A stretch of 64,000 nt of DNA from Streptomyces sp. NBC_01454 (GCF_036227565.1 NZ_CP109460.1:4092001-4156000), one strand, 5' to 3'. Counted from the first letter of the stretch, positions 18,392-27,199 are shown. Made by a program: numbers and translations. The notes: generated by a model not told the origin, from the letters alone.

Positions 18392-18754
18392 ATGGCGGAC
18401 CACGGCGAGGCGATGTGCAGGCAGGTCGACGGCGGCATGACGCGCGTCTTCGAGGTGTTCGGGAAGCGCTGGACAGGGCTGATCGTCGCCACTCTCATGC
18501 CGGGCCCGGTGCACTTCGCCGAGCTGCGGCGGGCCATCCCCGGGATCAGTGAGCGGATGCTCTCCGACCGCCTGATGGAGCTGTCGGCGACCGGCCTGGT
18601 CGTGCGCGAGGTGGACGCGGGGCCGCCGCTGCGGGTCTCCTACCGGCTGACGGAGGCCGGTCTGGCCATGGAGCCCTCGCTCAAGGAGCTGGCGCGGTGG
18701 GCGGAGACGTATCTCACCGACGGCGGCCAGTGTCCGGAGCGGTTCCGGAAGTAG
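18392..18754 (+). CDS. HxlR family transcriptional regulator
   Basis: A 120-residue winged helix-turn-helix protein. The HxlR core is visible: WTGLIVATLMPGPVHFAELRRAIPGISERMLSDRLMELSATGLV, then the wing VSYRLTEAG. Two cysteines stand out, C9 near the N-terminus and C114 near the end. In the HxlR-type sensor YodB an N-terminal cysteine and C-terminal cysteines form the thiol switch that senses quinones and diamide. With azoR next door and divergent, a role as redox-sensing azoR repressor is likely. The start at ATG 18392 appears leaderless. Confidence 0.87.
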   Translation: MADHGEAMCRQVDGGMTRVFEVFGKRWTGLIVATLMPGPVHFAELRRAIPGISERMLSDRLMELSATGLVVREVDAGPPLRVSYRLTEAGLAMEPSLKELARWAETYLTDGGQCPERFRK

Positions 18755-18812
18755 GCGGACGGGCGCGTCGGGACGGGCGGGGGGCTTCGCGGGCTTGATC
18801 CTGGCCCTGGTC

Positions 18813-19247
18813 CTACCCCTGTCGTTCCTGGGCGGCGTTGTAGCGCTGTAGGTAGGTCGCGAAGCGGTCGAGGTCGTCCTCGTTCCAGTCCGCCAGCCGG
18901 TCGCGGAACGCCAGGCGGCGGCTGGCGGTGACGTTGGCGAGCACCTGGGCGCCCTTCTCGGTGGGGTGCAGTACCTGGACGCGGTGGTCGTCCGGGTCGA
19001 TGCGGCGCTCGACGAAGCCGAGTTTCTCCAGTGCGGCGATCTGCCGGCTGACCGTGGACTTGTCCAGGAGGTAGTGCGCGGCGAGGTCCGTGGCGCGGCA
19101 TCCCTGCTGGTCATCGAGGTGGGCCAGCAAGGTGTAGGAGACCAGTGACAGCTCGGGGTGCATCCGGGCGGCACTTGCGCGGGCCCGGCGGGCGAACGCG
19201 GTCATCTCCTGCTGGATGGTCTCGACGGAGTCGTCGCGGTGGGCCAC
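18813..19247 (-). CDS. MarR family transcriptional regulator
   Basis: A 144-residue winged helix protein. The recognition helix region LLDKSTVSRQIAALEKLGFVERR and the wing DPDDHRVQVLHPTEKG are canonical MarR. Such dimers repress their own gene and an adjacent exporter until a phenolic or drug ligand binds. It is divergent from a membrane-protein gene, with a 120-nt intergenic region that carries inverted repeats (19269-19283 and 19293-19309). Autoregulation together with control of the neighbour is therefore likely. No cysteine that would suggest an oxidation switch is evident. Confidence 0.9.
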   Translation of the reverse strand: MAHRDDSVETIQQEMTAFARRARASAARMHPELSLVSYTLLAHLDDQQGCRATDLAAHYLLDKSTVSRQIAALEKLGFVERRIDPDDHRVQVLHPTEKGAQVLANVTASRRLAFRDRLADWNEDDLDRFATYLQRYNAAQERQG

Positions 19248-19268
19248 GGGTTGCCTTTCGTAGAGCTA

Positions 19269-19309
19269 GTTGTATAGTACAACGTGATTGAGAGTTGTAA
19301 TAGCCAACT
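19269..19309. promoter_or_regulatory. Putative MarR operators
   Basis: Two inverted repeats lie close together: GTTGTA-TAG-TACAAC at 19269-19283 (perfect 6-bp arms) and AGTTG-N7-CAACT at 19293-19309. The TTGTA/TACAA half-sites are typical of MarR-bound DNA. They lie 22-62 nt upstream of the marR start. Confidence 0.65.
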
Positions 19310-19367
19310 ACTGGCCCAGCCGGCCAGTGGCGACAGCTGAGCCGACGAGCTGAGAAGGCCTGCCCCC

Positions 19368-20813
19368 ATGAGTACGGACCGACGTCCCGACCACCGAAGC
19401 GATCACCCGCGCGGCCACCGTTTCGCGCGATCCCCGCACTCCGCCGGGCTGCGGCACGTCCTGACGCACCTGATCACCCCGCTGTTGATGTGCGTCGGGA
19501 TGGGGCTGGCGTATCTGGGCGCCTTCGCCAACCCGGCGCCGCACCACCTGCCCGTCGCGGTCGTCGGGTCGGGCCGCAGCGCGCAGCTGCTCGCCCAGTC
19601 GATCAATGACAAGGCGGACGGCGCGCTGGAGGTACGGACCGTCGGCGACCGGTCGGCGGCGGTCGACGGGCTCAAGCACCAGGAGTTCTTCGGCGCGTAT
19701 GTGAGCAACCCTCACGGCGCGAACAGCGTTTCCGGCGTGGCGGGCACGGCAGCGGACTCGGGCGTCCAGGGTGCTGCGCGTGGGGTGCGCACACCGGGTG
19801 GGGCGGATTCGCCGGGCGCGGCGGCGGCGCGGGCCGGCGCCGACAGGGCCGCGGGCTCCGCGCGGCCGGCCCCCGAGCTGCTGGTGGCGACCGCCGGGTC
19901 CGACACCAGCGCCACCGTCGTACAGAAGGTCTTCACCCCGATCGCGGCGCACCAGGGCGCGCCGCTGAAGGTCACGGACGTGGTGCCGACGGCCGAGGAC
20001 GACCCGACGGGGCAGGGCATCTTCTTCCTGCTGGTCGCGATCAGCATCGGTTCCTATGCGTCGGTCGCGGTGATCGGCGGTGCCGGAGCCGTGCTGCCGA
20101 TGCGGCTGCGGGCGGCGCTGGCGCTCGGTATGTCCTTCGTCGTCGGCCTGATCGGCACGGCGTTCGCCGGTCCGGTCTTCCACCTCGTCGACCACGGCCT
20201 CGAGGGCCTGTGGGGCATGGCCTGGCTCTACTCCGCCGGCATTCTGCTGATCGGCACCGGACTGCACACCTTCCTCAAGCGCTGGACCACGCTCGGTGTG
20301 ATGGCCCTCTTCGTGATGCTCAATTTCACTTCCTCCGGCGGGATCTTCCGCCCCGAGATGCAGAACGGATTCTTCGCGGCGCTGCACTCGTTCTGGAACG
20401 GTGCGGGCTTCGTGGAAGGCACCCGCAGCCATGTCTACTTCGGCGGCTACGGCCTGTCCGGACATGTCTGGACGCTGGTGTGGTGGCTGGTCGCCGGCGT
20501 GGTGACGGTCGGTGTGGCGGCGCCGGCCGAGAGGCGGCGGCGCCGCGCGGAGGCGGAGGCGGTGGCCAACGCCGCGGCGGTGGCGGCGGCCGCGGTGCGG
20601 GCGACGGTGCCGGAGCCGGGTCCGGCACCGGCTCCTGTTGCGGTGCCGGCTCTGGCGTCCGCTCTGGCGTCCGCTCCGGCATCGGCTGCGTCGTGGGAGC
20701 GGAGTGGCGGGGCGGCCGGGGCGGGGACGGGTGACCGGGGTGCGGTCGTAGCTGAGGAGAGGGCGAGGGAAGAGGAGAGGGAAGAGGAGATGGAAGAGGC
20801 TGTGGGGGTGTAG
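19368..20813 (+). CDS. Multi-pass membrane protein, probable MarR-controlled exporter (YhgE/Pip-like)
   Basis: A 481-residue membrane protein. One hydrophobic segment near residues 38-58 precedes a long extracytoplasmic region (about 60-215, low-complexity Gly/Ala around 125-165). Five or six membrane segments cluster at about 222-400. The tail (from about 400) is Ala/Pro/Arg-rich and ends acidic. One early helix, a big outside loop and a late helix bundle is the ABC-2/YhgE-Pip layout, without an ATPase gene nearby. I cannot name a substrate. ATG 19368 has AGAAGG upstream. Divergent marR implies induction by small toxic molecules. Confidence 0.65.
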   Translation: MSTDRRPDHRSDHPRGHRFARSPHSAGLRHVLTHLITPLLMCVGMGLAYLGAFANPAPHHLPVAVVGSGRSAQLLAQSINDKADGALEVRTVGDRSAAVDGLKHQEFFGAYVSNPHGANSVSGVAGTAADSGVQGAARGVRTPGGADSPGAAAARAGADRAAGSARPAPELLVATAGSDTSATVVQKVFTPIAAHQGAPLKVTDVVPTAEDDPTGQGIFFLLVAISIGSYASVAVIGGAGAVLPMRLRAALALGMSFVVGLIGTAFAGPVFHLVDHGLEGLWGMAWLYSAGILLIGTGLHTFLKRWTTLGVMALFVMLNFTSSGGIFRPEMQNGFFAALHSFWNGAGFVEGTRSHVYFGGYGLSGHVWTLVWWLVAGVVTVGVAAPAERRRRRAEAEAVANAAAVAAAAVRATVPEPGPAPAPVAVPALASALASAPASAASWERSGGAAGAGTGDRGAVVAEERAREEEREEEMEEAVGV

Positions 20814-21150
20814 GGAAGGGGCCGGCTGCCTTTGCGGTGTGCTGTGCGCCGTCGGTGGGTGGAGACTCGGCCCGGTTTCCTGGGGGTTGTGGTGGGGCTG
20901 GGGCTGGGGCCGACGGCCTTGATGAGCCGTCAGGTCGGAACGGTCGGTCGGGTTTGGTCCAGTCCGGTCGGGTCCGGCCGTTCCGAAGAGTTATCCACAG
21001 GCCCTGCAAGCCGCGCGGGGATCTCGGTAACGTCATTGCCGTCATTGTCGTCGTTGCCGTCGGAGCGCCGGGCCGTCCGCTGCCGGTCGGGCCGATGAGG
21101 GCGAAAACAGGGACACCAGAGCGCAGTTCGTGAAGGGGGAGGTGGCCGCG
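20814..21150. other. Intergenic region with a DnaA-type 9-mer
   Basis: A 337-nt non-coding gap. It contains TTATCCACA at 20991-20999, and imperfect 9-nt GTCATTGCC-like repeats at about 21029-21065. A promoter for the DUF2252 gene is expected, but I could not assign one. Confidence 0.4.
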
Positions 21151-22593
21151 ATGTCGCGTGTGCCGTACGTACCGGGGTTTGCGAAGGCGGAGGCACAAGG
21201 GCCGTCGCCCAAGGCAGTAGGGAAGGCGCTGCGGGAGCGCCTTCCGCGTTCCGAGCAGGCCGCACTGTCGACCGCGGCCGGGCGGCCGGATGCGGTGGCA
21301 GCGGTCGAGGCGTCCAATGCCGGCCGGTTGCCCGAGCTGACGCCGATACGGGTCGGCCGGATGGCCGCGAGCCCCTTCGCCTTCCTCCGCGGCTCGGCGG
21401 GGCTGATGGCGTACGACCTGACGGCCGACCCCACCACCGGCATCGGCGCGCAGATCTGCGGAGATGCGCACGCCGCCAACTTCGGTCTCTACGGCGACGC
21501 CCGGGGCGGCCTGGTCATCGATCTCAACGACTTCGACGAGACCTTGTACGGCCCGTGGGAGTGGGATGTGAAACGGCTCGCCACCTCGATGGTGCTGGCG
21601 GGCCGGGAGACCGGCGCGAGCGAGGACGACTGCCGCAAGGCCGCGCAGGATGTGGCGGGCGCGTACCGGCGCACGATGCGGCTGCTGGCCAAGCTTCCGG
21701 TGACCGAGGCGTGGAACGCGATCGCCAACGAAGAACTGGTCTCGCACACCGACGCCCGGGATCTGGTGGGGACGCTGGAGCGGGTCGCGGACAAGGCGCG
21801 CAAGAACACCAGCGCGCGGTTCGCGGCGAAGGCGACGGAGCGGACGGCGGACGGCGGACGGCGGTTCGTGGACGCCCGGCCGGTGCTGCGGCGGGTGCCG
21901 GATGCCGAAGCCGCAGCCGTGGGCGCTTCCCTGGCCGGCTATCTGGACACGCTTCCTGAGGACCGGCTGCCCTTGCTGGCCAGGTACGCCGTGCATGACG
22001 TGGCATTCCGCGTGGTCGGCACGGGCAGCGTGGGCCTGCGGTCCTATGTGGTGCTGCTCCTGGACCACCGGGGCGAGCCGCTGGTCCTGCAGGTGAAGGA
22101 AGCACGCGGCTCGGTGCTGGCGCCGTATGTGGAGAAGGCCGGCTTCCCGGTGCCGCCGGTAATACATGAGGGGCGCCGGATAGTGCTCGGACAGCGCCGG
22201 ATGCAGGTGGTCAGCGACATCCTGCTGGGCTGGACGACGGTGCAGGACATAGCCTCGCCCGGCTCGGGCGGCGAGACCTCGGGCACCGCCCGACGGGACG
22301 GACTGCCTTTCCAGGTCCGCCAGTTCAGAAACCGTAAGGGCAGCGTGGACCCGGCGCAGCTCTCCAACGATCAGCTGGACGACTACGCGCGAATGACCGG
22401 CGCCCTCCTGGCCCGAGCCCACGCACACAGCGCCGACCCCCGTCTGGTGGCCGGCTACTGCGGAAAGAACGAGGAACTCGACGAGGCCATGGCGAACTTC
22501 GCGATCTCCTACGCGGACCGAACGGAAGCCGACCACGCAGCGCTCGCCGCAGCGGTGAAGAACGGCCGGATCGCGGCGGAGACGGGGGTCTGA
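21151..22593 (+). CDS. DUF2252 family protein (kinase-like fold)
   Basis: A 480-residue protein of the DUF2252 family, which is distantly related to aminoglycoside/choline kinase folds. Key blocks are ICGDAHAANFG and LNDFDETLYGPWEWDVKRLATS, which resemble the catalytic HGDxHxxN and metal-binding D of APH enzymes. No substrate is known for the family. I choose ATG 21151, with AAGGGGGAGG at 21133-21142 and eight bases of spacing, over an in-frame GTG at 21130 that would lie on top of that site. The gene stands alone, with long gaps on both sides. Confidence 0.85.
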   Translation: MSRVPYVPGFAKAEAQGPSPKAVGKALRERLPRSEQAALSTAAGRPDAVAAVEASNAGRLPELTPIRVGRMAASPFAFLRGSAGLMAYDLTADPTTGIGAQICGDAHAANFGLYGDARGGLVIDLNDFDETLYGPWEWDVKRLATSMVLAGRETGASEDDCRKAAQDVAGAYRRTMRLLAKLPVTEAWNAIANEELVSHTDARDLVGTLERVADKARKNTSARFAAKATERTADGGRRFVDARPVLRRVPDAEAAAVGASLAGYLDTLPEDRLPLLARYAVHDVAFRVVGTGSVGLRSYVVLLLDHRGEPLVLQVKEARGSVLAPYVEKAGFPVPPVIHEGRRIVLGQRRMQVVSDILLGWTTVQDIASPGSGGETSGTARRDGLPFQVRQFRNRKGSVDPAQLSNDQLDDYARMTGALLARAHAHSADPRLVAGYCGKNEELDEAMANFAISYADRTEADHAALAAAVKNGRIAAETGV

Positions 22594-22793
22594 GAGCGGG
22601 CTGGCTTGGAGTCCGGCTTGGAGGCCGGGCTCGGGGGGGCTGTCTGGTACGGGAGCCAGGGGGCTGGGTATCAGCTGCGGAGGCTGGGCCGGGCCGGGCT
22701 GGGCTGGTGCCGGGTGGTGGGCTCGGGCGCGGGTGAAGGCGGCTGGGTACCGAGTACCGCCTAACGGCCGTCGGTCGTCCACTGGAAGCCTTC

Positions 22794-22835
22794 CGCTGAT
22801 CGCTGATCGCTGATCGCTGATCGCTGACCGCCGCC
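22794..22835. repeat. Tandem heptamer repeat CGCTGAT
   Basis: Five perfect copies of CGCTGAT (22794-22828) and a sixth ending in C (22829-22835). They lie in a 421-nt non-coding gap between the DUF2252 and J-domain genes. The rest of that gap is loosely repetitive G/T-rich sequence with no gene. Confidence 0.9.
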
Positions 22836-23002
22836 GCGGGTGTCTGCTGTCGGATGGTCGGTGGCTGACTTCAGCTGGTCGGTTGGTTGCCCGGCTGCTC
22901 AGGTGATCGGCCGGTTGATTGAGGGGGAGGAGGGGTGGGGCGGGGGGGCCCCGGTCAGGAAAGGGTCGGACGACTGTGGAAGCCCCGGTCCGGCATGGGC
23001 CG

Positions 23003-23008
23003 TACGCT
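23003..23008 (+). promoter_or_regulatory. -10 element of a leaderless transcript (J-domain gene)
   Basis: TACGCT ends six bases before GTG 23015; no ribosome-binding site precedes that codon. Confidence 0.45.
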
Positions 23009-23014
23009 GACCGG

Positions 23015-24124
23015 GTGACGAACTCGCACGCGGAGAACGCGCAGGACGGCCAGCACCGACCGGACGTATCGGGCACCCCGGACGACCAGGCCGACCCGCA
23101 GGCAACGGACGCCCGCGGCGGCGGTCAGGGCGCCCCGCTCGGTGACGGCGGCGGCCCGGAAGATCAGCTCGCGAGCCCCGAGGGGGTCGGTACGGGCCAG
23201 GGCGAGACGGCCGGTCCGCCCGCCGGCCACGCCGGGGCAGGCGCCGAGACGCCCGCCGGCTCGGACGGGGCAGGGGCGGTGCCTGGGCCCGGCGACAGTC
23301 AGGACGATCCAAGAGCCGAGCAGGACGGCGCGCAGGATCAGCAGGCGGCGCAGGACGAGGCGACCAAGAGGCTGGCAAAGGCGGTGCTGGCTGCTGAGCG
23401 GGCGCTGATCGAGTTCGAGATCGCGGTGGAGACCTTCCGGGTGGAGGTCGAGAACTTCTCCCGCCTGCACCACCAGCGTCTCGGCCCCATGTACGCGCGG
23501 CTGGACGAGCTGGACGCGCAGATCGCCGAGGCGGTGGCAGCGCGTACGGGCGCTCCCGAGGACATCCGCAAGGCGCAGGAGGCCCGGGCGTCGGTGCTGC
23601 CGATGCCGGAGGTGGAAGAGCTGTTCCACGGCTGGATGGGGCCGGACGGGCTGTTCCCGGAGGCGCAGGCGATGCTCACCGAACAGTCGGTGCAGCCGCC
23701 GCAGAAGGTGCGACCCAGCGAGGAAGCCCGCAAGGTCTACCGCGACCTGGTGCGCAAGGCTCACCCTGACCTGGCACGGGAGGACGCGGAGCGGGCACGG
23801 CGGGATGAGTTCATCGCGCGGGTCAATGCCGCGTATGCGCGGGGCGACGAGGCGCTGCTGCGTGAGCTGGCGCGGGAGTGGGAGGCAGGTCCCGCGCCCG
23901 AGGAGCGGCTCAGCGAGAGCGAGGAGCTCTACGCCCGGCTGGAGTGGCTGGCCGAGCGCAAGGAACTGCTGGCTGCCGCTGCCGCCGAACTGGAGGAGAG
24001 CGCGATCGGCGCGATGATCAAGATGGCGCCGGAGGACCCGGACAGGCTGTTGGAGGAGATCGCCGAGAAGCTGCTCGCCGATGTCGCAGAACGCGAGACT
24101 TACCTCGCGCAGCTGGTCGGGTAG
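23015..24124 (+). CDS. J-domain-containing protein
   Basis: A 369-residue protein. Residues 1-110 are low-complexity Gly/Asp/Glu/Ala. A coiled-coil-prone helix follows (about 115-210), then a short J-domain-like helix pair (about 235-295). The latter carries the diagnostic HPD in VRKAHPDLAREDAERA and continues FIARVNAAYARGDEALL. J-domains stimulate Hsp70 (DnaK) ATPase, so this may be a DnaK co-chaperone with a private client. There is no zinc finger or substrate domain as in DnaJ. GTG 23015 fits a leaderless start; GTG 22976 with AGGAAAGGG upstream is the main alternative. The rhodanese gene follows after 10 nt. Confidence 0.75.
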   Translation: MTNSHAENAQDGQHRPDVSGTPDDQADPQATDARGGGQGAPLGDGGGPEDQLASPEGVGTGQGETAGPPAGHAGAGAETPAGSDGAGAVPGPGDSQDDPRAEQDGAQDQQAAQDEATKRLAKAVLAAERALIEFEIAVETFRVEVENFSRLHHQRLGPMYARLDELDAQIAEAVAARTGAPEDIRKAQEARASVLPMPEVEELFHGWMGPDGLFPEAQAMLTEQSVQPPQKVRPSEEARKVYRDLVRKAHPDLAREDAERARRDEFIARVNAAYARGDEALLRELAREWEAGPAPEERLSESEELYARLEWLAERKELLAAAAAELEESAIGAMIKMAPEDPDRLLEEIAEKLLADVAERETYLAQLVG

Positions 24125-24127
24125 CGT
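24122..24127 (+). promoter_or_regulatory. -10 element of a leaderless transcript (rhodanese gene)
   Basis: TAGCGT overlaps the end of the J-domain gene and ends seven bases before ATG 24135. No ribosome-binding site is present. Confidence 0.45.
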
Positions 24128-24134
24128 CGGACCC

Positions 24135-24479
24135 ATGCATTTTGGTTCTGTGCCCACGGTCGGTGTCGATGCGCTCACGTCGGAAGACTTCCTTCTCGAT
24201 GTGCGCGAGGACGACGAGTGGGAGGCGGGGCACGCCGAGGGCGCGCTGCACATCCCGATGAGCGAATTCGTTGCCCGATACGGGGAGCTGACCGAGGCGG
24301 CTCCTGGAGACGGCAAGGTGTATGTGCTGTGCCGGGTCGGTGGGCGTTCGGCACAGGTCGCCCAGTACCTGATCCAGCAGGGCGTCGACGCGGTGAACGT
24401 TGCCGGCGGCATGCAGGCCTGGGAAGCCGCCGGCCGGCCCGTCTCGGACGGCAAGGGCGGCTCGGGGTCGGTCGTCTAG
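24135..24479 (+). CDS. Rhodanese-like domain protein
   Basis: A 114-residue single rhodanese domain that probably transfers sulfane sulfur through a cysteine persulfide in the cytoplasm. The active loop is CRVGGRS, following VYVLC, so the catalytic cysteine is present. The N-terminal LLDVREDDEWEAGHAEGALHIP and the C-terminal VNVAGGMQAWEAAGRPV are family signatures. The ATG at 24135 is chosen because a -10-like TAGCGT sits seven bases upstream, and the extra 18 open codons are just the shifted end of the J-domain gene. The physiological acceptor is unknown. Confidence 0.87.
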   Translation: MHFGSVPTVGVDALTSEDFLLDVREDDEWEAGHAEGALHIPMSEFVARYGELTEAAPGDGKVYVLCRVGGRSAQVAQYLIQQGVDAVNVAGGMQAWEAAGRPVSDGKGGSGSVV

Positions 24480-24851
24480 CAGGGAGTCGGAGAGCCTTAC
24501 GGGGCGCCGGCCCGCGCGGACGGGCGGCGAAGTACCCGGCGGAGGCTGCCGTCGGACAGCCGCTGGTGGCGTCGGCGGAGGCCTGCCGGACGCTGAGGGA
24601 AGCCGCCGGACAGGTCTTCCGGTTCTTGGTGACCTCAACCAGCGGTCTCGGTCAGCGGTCTCGGGCGGCGATTGACATCCAGCAGACCCGCCGCGGCTGC
24701 GAGCCCTCGGAACGAGAGCGGCCGCCGTTGGCGCGGCCTGCCTCCCGGCGGCGGTGTCTCCCTGAACCCGCCGTCGGTTTCACGTGAAACCCAGCTCCGA
24801 GGGCCCGATGCCCGGTGCCCGATGCCCGGTGCGCGTGCGGAGTCTCTCGTC
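24480..24851. other. Intergenic region containing parS site 3
   Basis: A 372-nt gap between the converging rhodanese and acyl-CoA dehydrogenase genes. Apart from the parS site at 24777 I see no gene or strong hairpin. Confidence 0.5.
24777..24790. promoter_or_regulatory. parS site 3
   Basis: Exact GTTTCACGTGAAAC, intergenic. Confidence 0.92.
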
Positions 24852-25985
24852 TCAGCCCAGTGGATGGGTCGCGAGCAGGTCGCCGAGGGCTTCCTCGTGG
24901 GCGGCGGCGGGGCCGAGGGAGAGTTCGAGATGTTTGGCCCAGGCGTGGTAGCGGTGCAGCGGGTAGTCGGTGTCGGCGCCGAAGCCGCCGTGCAGATGCT
25001 GGGCGGTCTGGACGACGCGGCGGATGCCCTCGGAGGCCCAGATCTTGGCGACCGTCACATCTCCGGCGGGCGGTAGCGGGGCGGTCGCGTCGGTGGTGAT
25101 GCGCCAGGCCGCCTGCCAGAGGGTGGCCTCCATGGCGCGCAGGTCGATGAAGCGGTCGGCGGCCTGGACGGCGACGGCCTGGAAGGTGGCCACCGGGAAG
25201 CCGAACTGTTCGCGCTTGCTGGTGTAGTCGCTGGTCATGGCAAGGACGCGCTCGCCGAGACCCAGGGCGAGTGCACAGGTGCCGGTGGTCAGAACGTTGC
25301 GCAGTGACGACCAGGCGGTGGCGTCGCCGATCATTTCCTGGGCGCTGATGCGTACGGAGTCCAGGCGGACCTCGGCGAGGCGCTCACCACTGGTGGATAT
25401 CTGGTCGTCGAGTGTGACGCCGGGGTGGGTGCGGGGGACGAGTGCGAGGACGGCACGGCCGTCGGGGGTGTGGGCGGGCAGCAGGATCCGGTCCGCGGTC
25501 TGGGCCCAGGGGACGGCGGTCTGGATGCCGTCGATGATCCAGTCGGTGCCCTCCGGGCGGGCCTGCACGGCGAGTTCGGCCGGTTCGTGCCCGGTGTGGC
25601 CGCCGGTGGCAACGGTCACGACGAGGTCGCCGGTGGCGATCCGGGGGAGGACTTCCGCCCGTAGCTCATCGGATCCATAGCGCTGGAGGGTGAGCGCGGC
25701 GGCGCCGCATTCCAGCAGTGGGACCCGCGCCAGAACCTTGGCCGACTCGCGGAGGACCAGGCAGAGCGCGATCGCGTCCAGACCTGCGCCGCCGTGCTCG
25801 GGCGCGATCAGCAGGCTCAGCAGATCGGCGTCGGCGAGCTTGCGCCACAGCGTCCGGTCGAAGTCGTCGGCGACCGCACCGGGGGTGAGCGCGGGGCTGG
25901 GCACGCTGTCCGGGGCGACCCCGGAGAAGACGGCCTTCGCGGCTTCGGTGGCGGCCTGCTGCTCCTCGGTGAAGGTGAAGTCCAC
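24852..25985 (-). CDS. Acyl-CoA dehydrogenase
   Basis: A 377-residue FAD-dependent acyl-CoA dehydrogenase. The N-terminal helical domain (MDFTFTEEQQAATEAAKAVF), the middle beta domain and the C-terminal helical domain (SDYTSKREQFGFPVATFQAVAVQAADRFIDLRAMEATLW) are all recognisable. These enzymes introduce a double bond into acyl-CoA and pass electrons to ETF. GTG 25985 has GGAGGACAAACCA directly upstream. It lies 170 nt beyond paaE in the same orientation. It may serve the beta-oxidation-like lower part of phenylacetate breakdown, though the substrate is not evident. Confidence 0.85.
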   Translation of the reverse strand: MDFTFTEEQQAATEAAKAVFSGVAPDSVPSPALTPGAVADDFDRTLWRKLADADLLSLLIAPEHGGAGLDAIALCLVLRESAKVLARVPLLECGAAALTLQRYGSDELRAEVLPRIATGDLVVTVATGGHTGHEPAELAVQARPEGTDWIIDGIQTAVPWAQTADRILLPAHTPDGRAVLALVPRTHPGVTLDDQISTSGERLAEVRLDSVRISAQEMIGDATAWSSLRNVLTTGTCALALGLGERVLAMTSDYTSKREQFGFPVATFQAVAVQAADRFIDLRAMEATLWQAAWRITTDATAPLPPAGDVTVAKIWASEGIRRVVQTAQHLHGGFGADTDYPLHRYHAWAKHLELSLGPAAAHEEALGDLLATHPLG

Positions 25986-26155
25986 TGGTTTGTCCTCCCA
26001 CGCGGCGCCTCGTCCTGACGAAGCGTCAAGGTAGAACAAGTTCCAGGAATTGGGAATGGTGAGAAGCGAATGCGGTGGCAGGGTGCGGGAGTTTGCCTCT
26101 CGGACCGGGCGACGACGGGTGAGGGGCCGGCGCCCGGCCGGCGGGCCGAGGCGCC

Positions 26156-27199
26156 CTAGCGGTCGAAATCCAGCTCGACCTTTTCCGTGACCGGATGGGA
26201 CTGGCAGGCCAGGACGTATCCCGCGTCGACCTCGTCGGATTCCAGGGCGAAGTTACGGTCCATCCGGACCTCGCCCTTGACCAGGAAGGCGCGGCAGGTG
26301 CCGCAGACGCCGCCCTTGCAGGCGTAGGGGGCATCAGCGCGGTTGCGCAGGACCGCTTCGAGCAGCGATTCGCTGTCGTGGACCGGCCAGGTGCCGGAGC
26401 GGCCGTCGAGGGTGGCGGTCACGGTGCTGTGCGCGGGGGTGGCGACGGCGGGGGCCGTTGCGGTGCCGTTGTCGACGTGGAAGATCTCTTCGTGGATATG
26501 GGTGCGGGGCACGCCCAGAGCATGGAGGGCGCGTTCGGCGCCTTGGACCAGGCCGTAGGGGCCGCAGAGGTACCAGCCGTCGACGGAGTCGATCGTCAGC
26601 AGGGCGGGCAGGAGGGAGCGCAGCCGGGGCTCGTCCAGGCGGCCGGAGGGCAGGCCGGCTTGTTGTTCCTCGCGGGAGAGTGTGTGGAGGAGCTGGAAGC
26701 GCTGGGGATAGCGGTCCTTGAGGTCGGCCACCTCCTCCAGGAACATCGTCGATGCCGCCGTGCGGTCACTGCGGATGAGGCAGAAGCGGGCGTCCGGCTG
26801 CCGGGCGAGCAGGGTGGCGGCGATGGACAGCACGGGGGTGATGCCGCTGCCGCCGACGATGCCGACGAAGTGGCCGGGGCGCGGGTCGAGGGTGAACCGG
26901 CCGGCCGGGGCCATGACCTCCACCGTGTCGCCCACCGCGAGTTCCTTGAGCGCGTAGGTCGAGAAGGCGCCGTCCTCGACGAGGCGGATGCCCACGCGCA
27001 GTACCGGCTGGTCGGTGGCCGGGGTGCAGATGGAGTACGTACGGCGGATCTCCTGGCCGTCGACCGAGCGGCGCAGCGCGATGTGCTGTCCGGGGGTATG
27101 CCGGAAGGTGGTGTGCAACTCGGGCGGGACCGTGAAGGTGACGGCCACCGCATCGTCCGTGAGCCGCTCGATCTCCCGGACCTGGAGCGGGTGGAACAT
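26156..27199 (-). CDS. paaE: Phenylacetyl-CoA epoxidase, reductase subunit PaaE
   Basis: A 347-residue reductase that feeds electrons from NADPH to the PaaABC(D) oxygenase. The FAD-binding ferredoxin-reductase domain comes first (RRTYSICTP for FAD, GGSGITPVLSIAATLL for NADP). A C-terminal plant-type [2Fe-2S] ferredoxin domain follows, with cysteines in CKGGVCGTCRAF and VLACQ. ATG 27199 overlaps the paaD stop (TGATG), with AAGGAG five bases upstream; a GTG one codon earlier is too close to that site. It is the last member of the compact paaABCDE operon. Confidence 0.95.
   Translation of the reverse strand: MFHPLQVREIERLTDDAVAVTFTVPPELHTTFRHTPGQHIALRRSVDGQEIRRTYSICTPATDQPVLRVGIRLVEDGAFSTYALKELAVGDTVEVMAPAGRFTLDPRPGHFVGIVGGSGITPVLSIAATLLARQPDARFCLIRSDRTAASTMFLEEVADLKDRYPQRFQLLHTLSREEQQAGLPSGRLDEPRLRSLLPALLTIDSVDGWYLCGPYGLVQGAERALHALGVPRTHIHEEIFHVDNGTATAPAVATPAHSTVTATLDGRSGTWPVHDSESLLEAVLRNRADAPYACKGGVCGTCRAFLVKGEVRMDRNFALESDEVDAGYVLACQSHPVTEKVELDFDR

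Noticed and set aside
22794..22835. CRISPR-like array
   Set aside because: The repeats are contiguous heptamers without spacers. No cas gene is present anywhere in the window.
20326..23076. A 916-codon open frame on the reverse strand
   Set aside because: It overlaps the well-supported membrane-protein and DUF2252 genes in antisense and has low-complexity composition.
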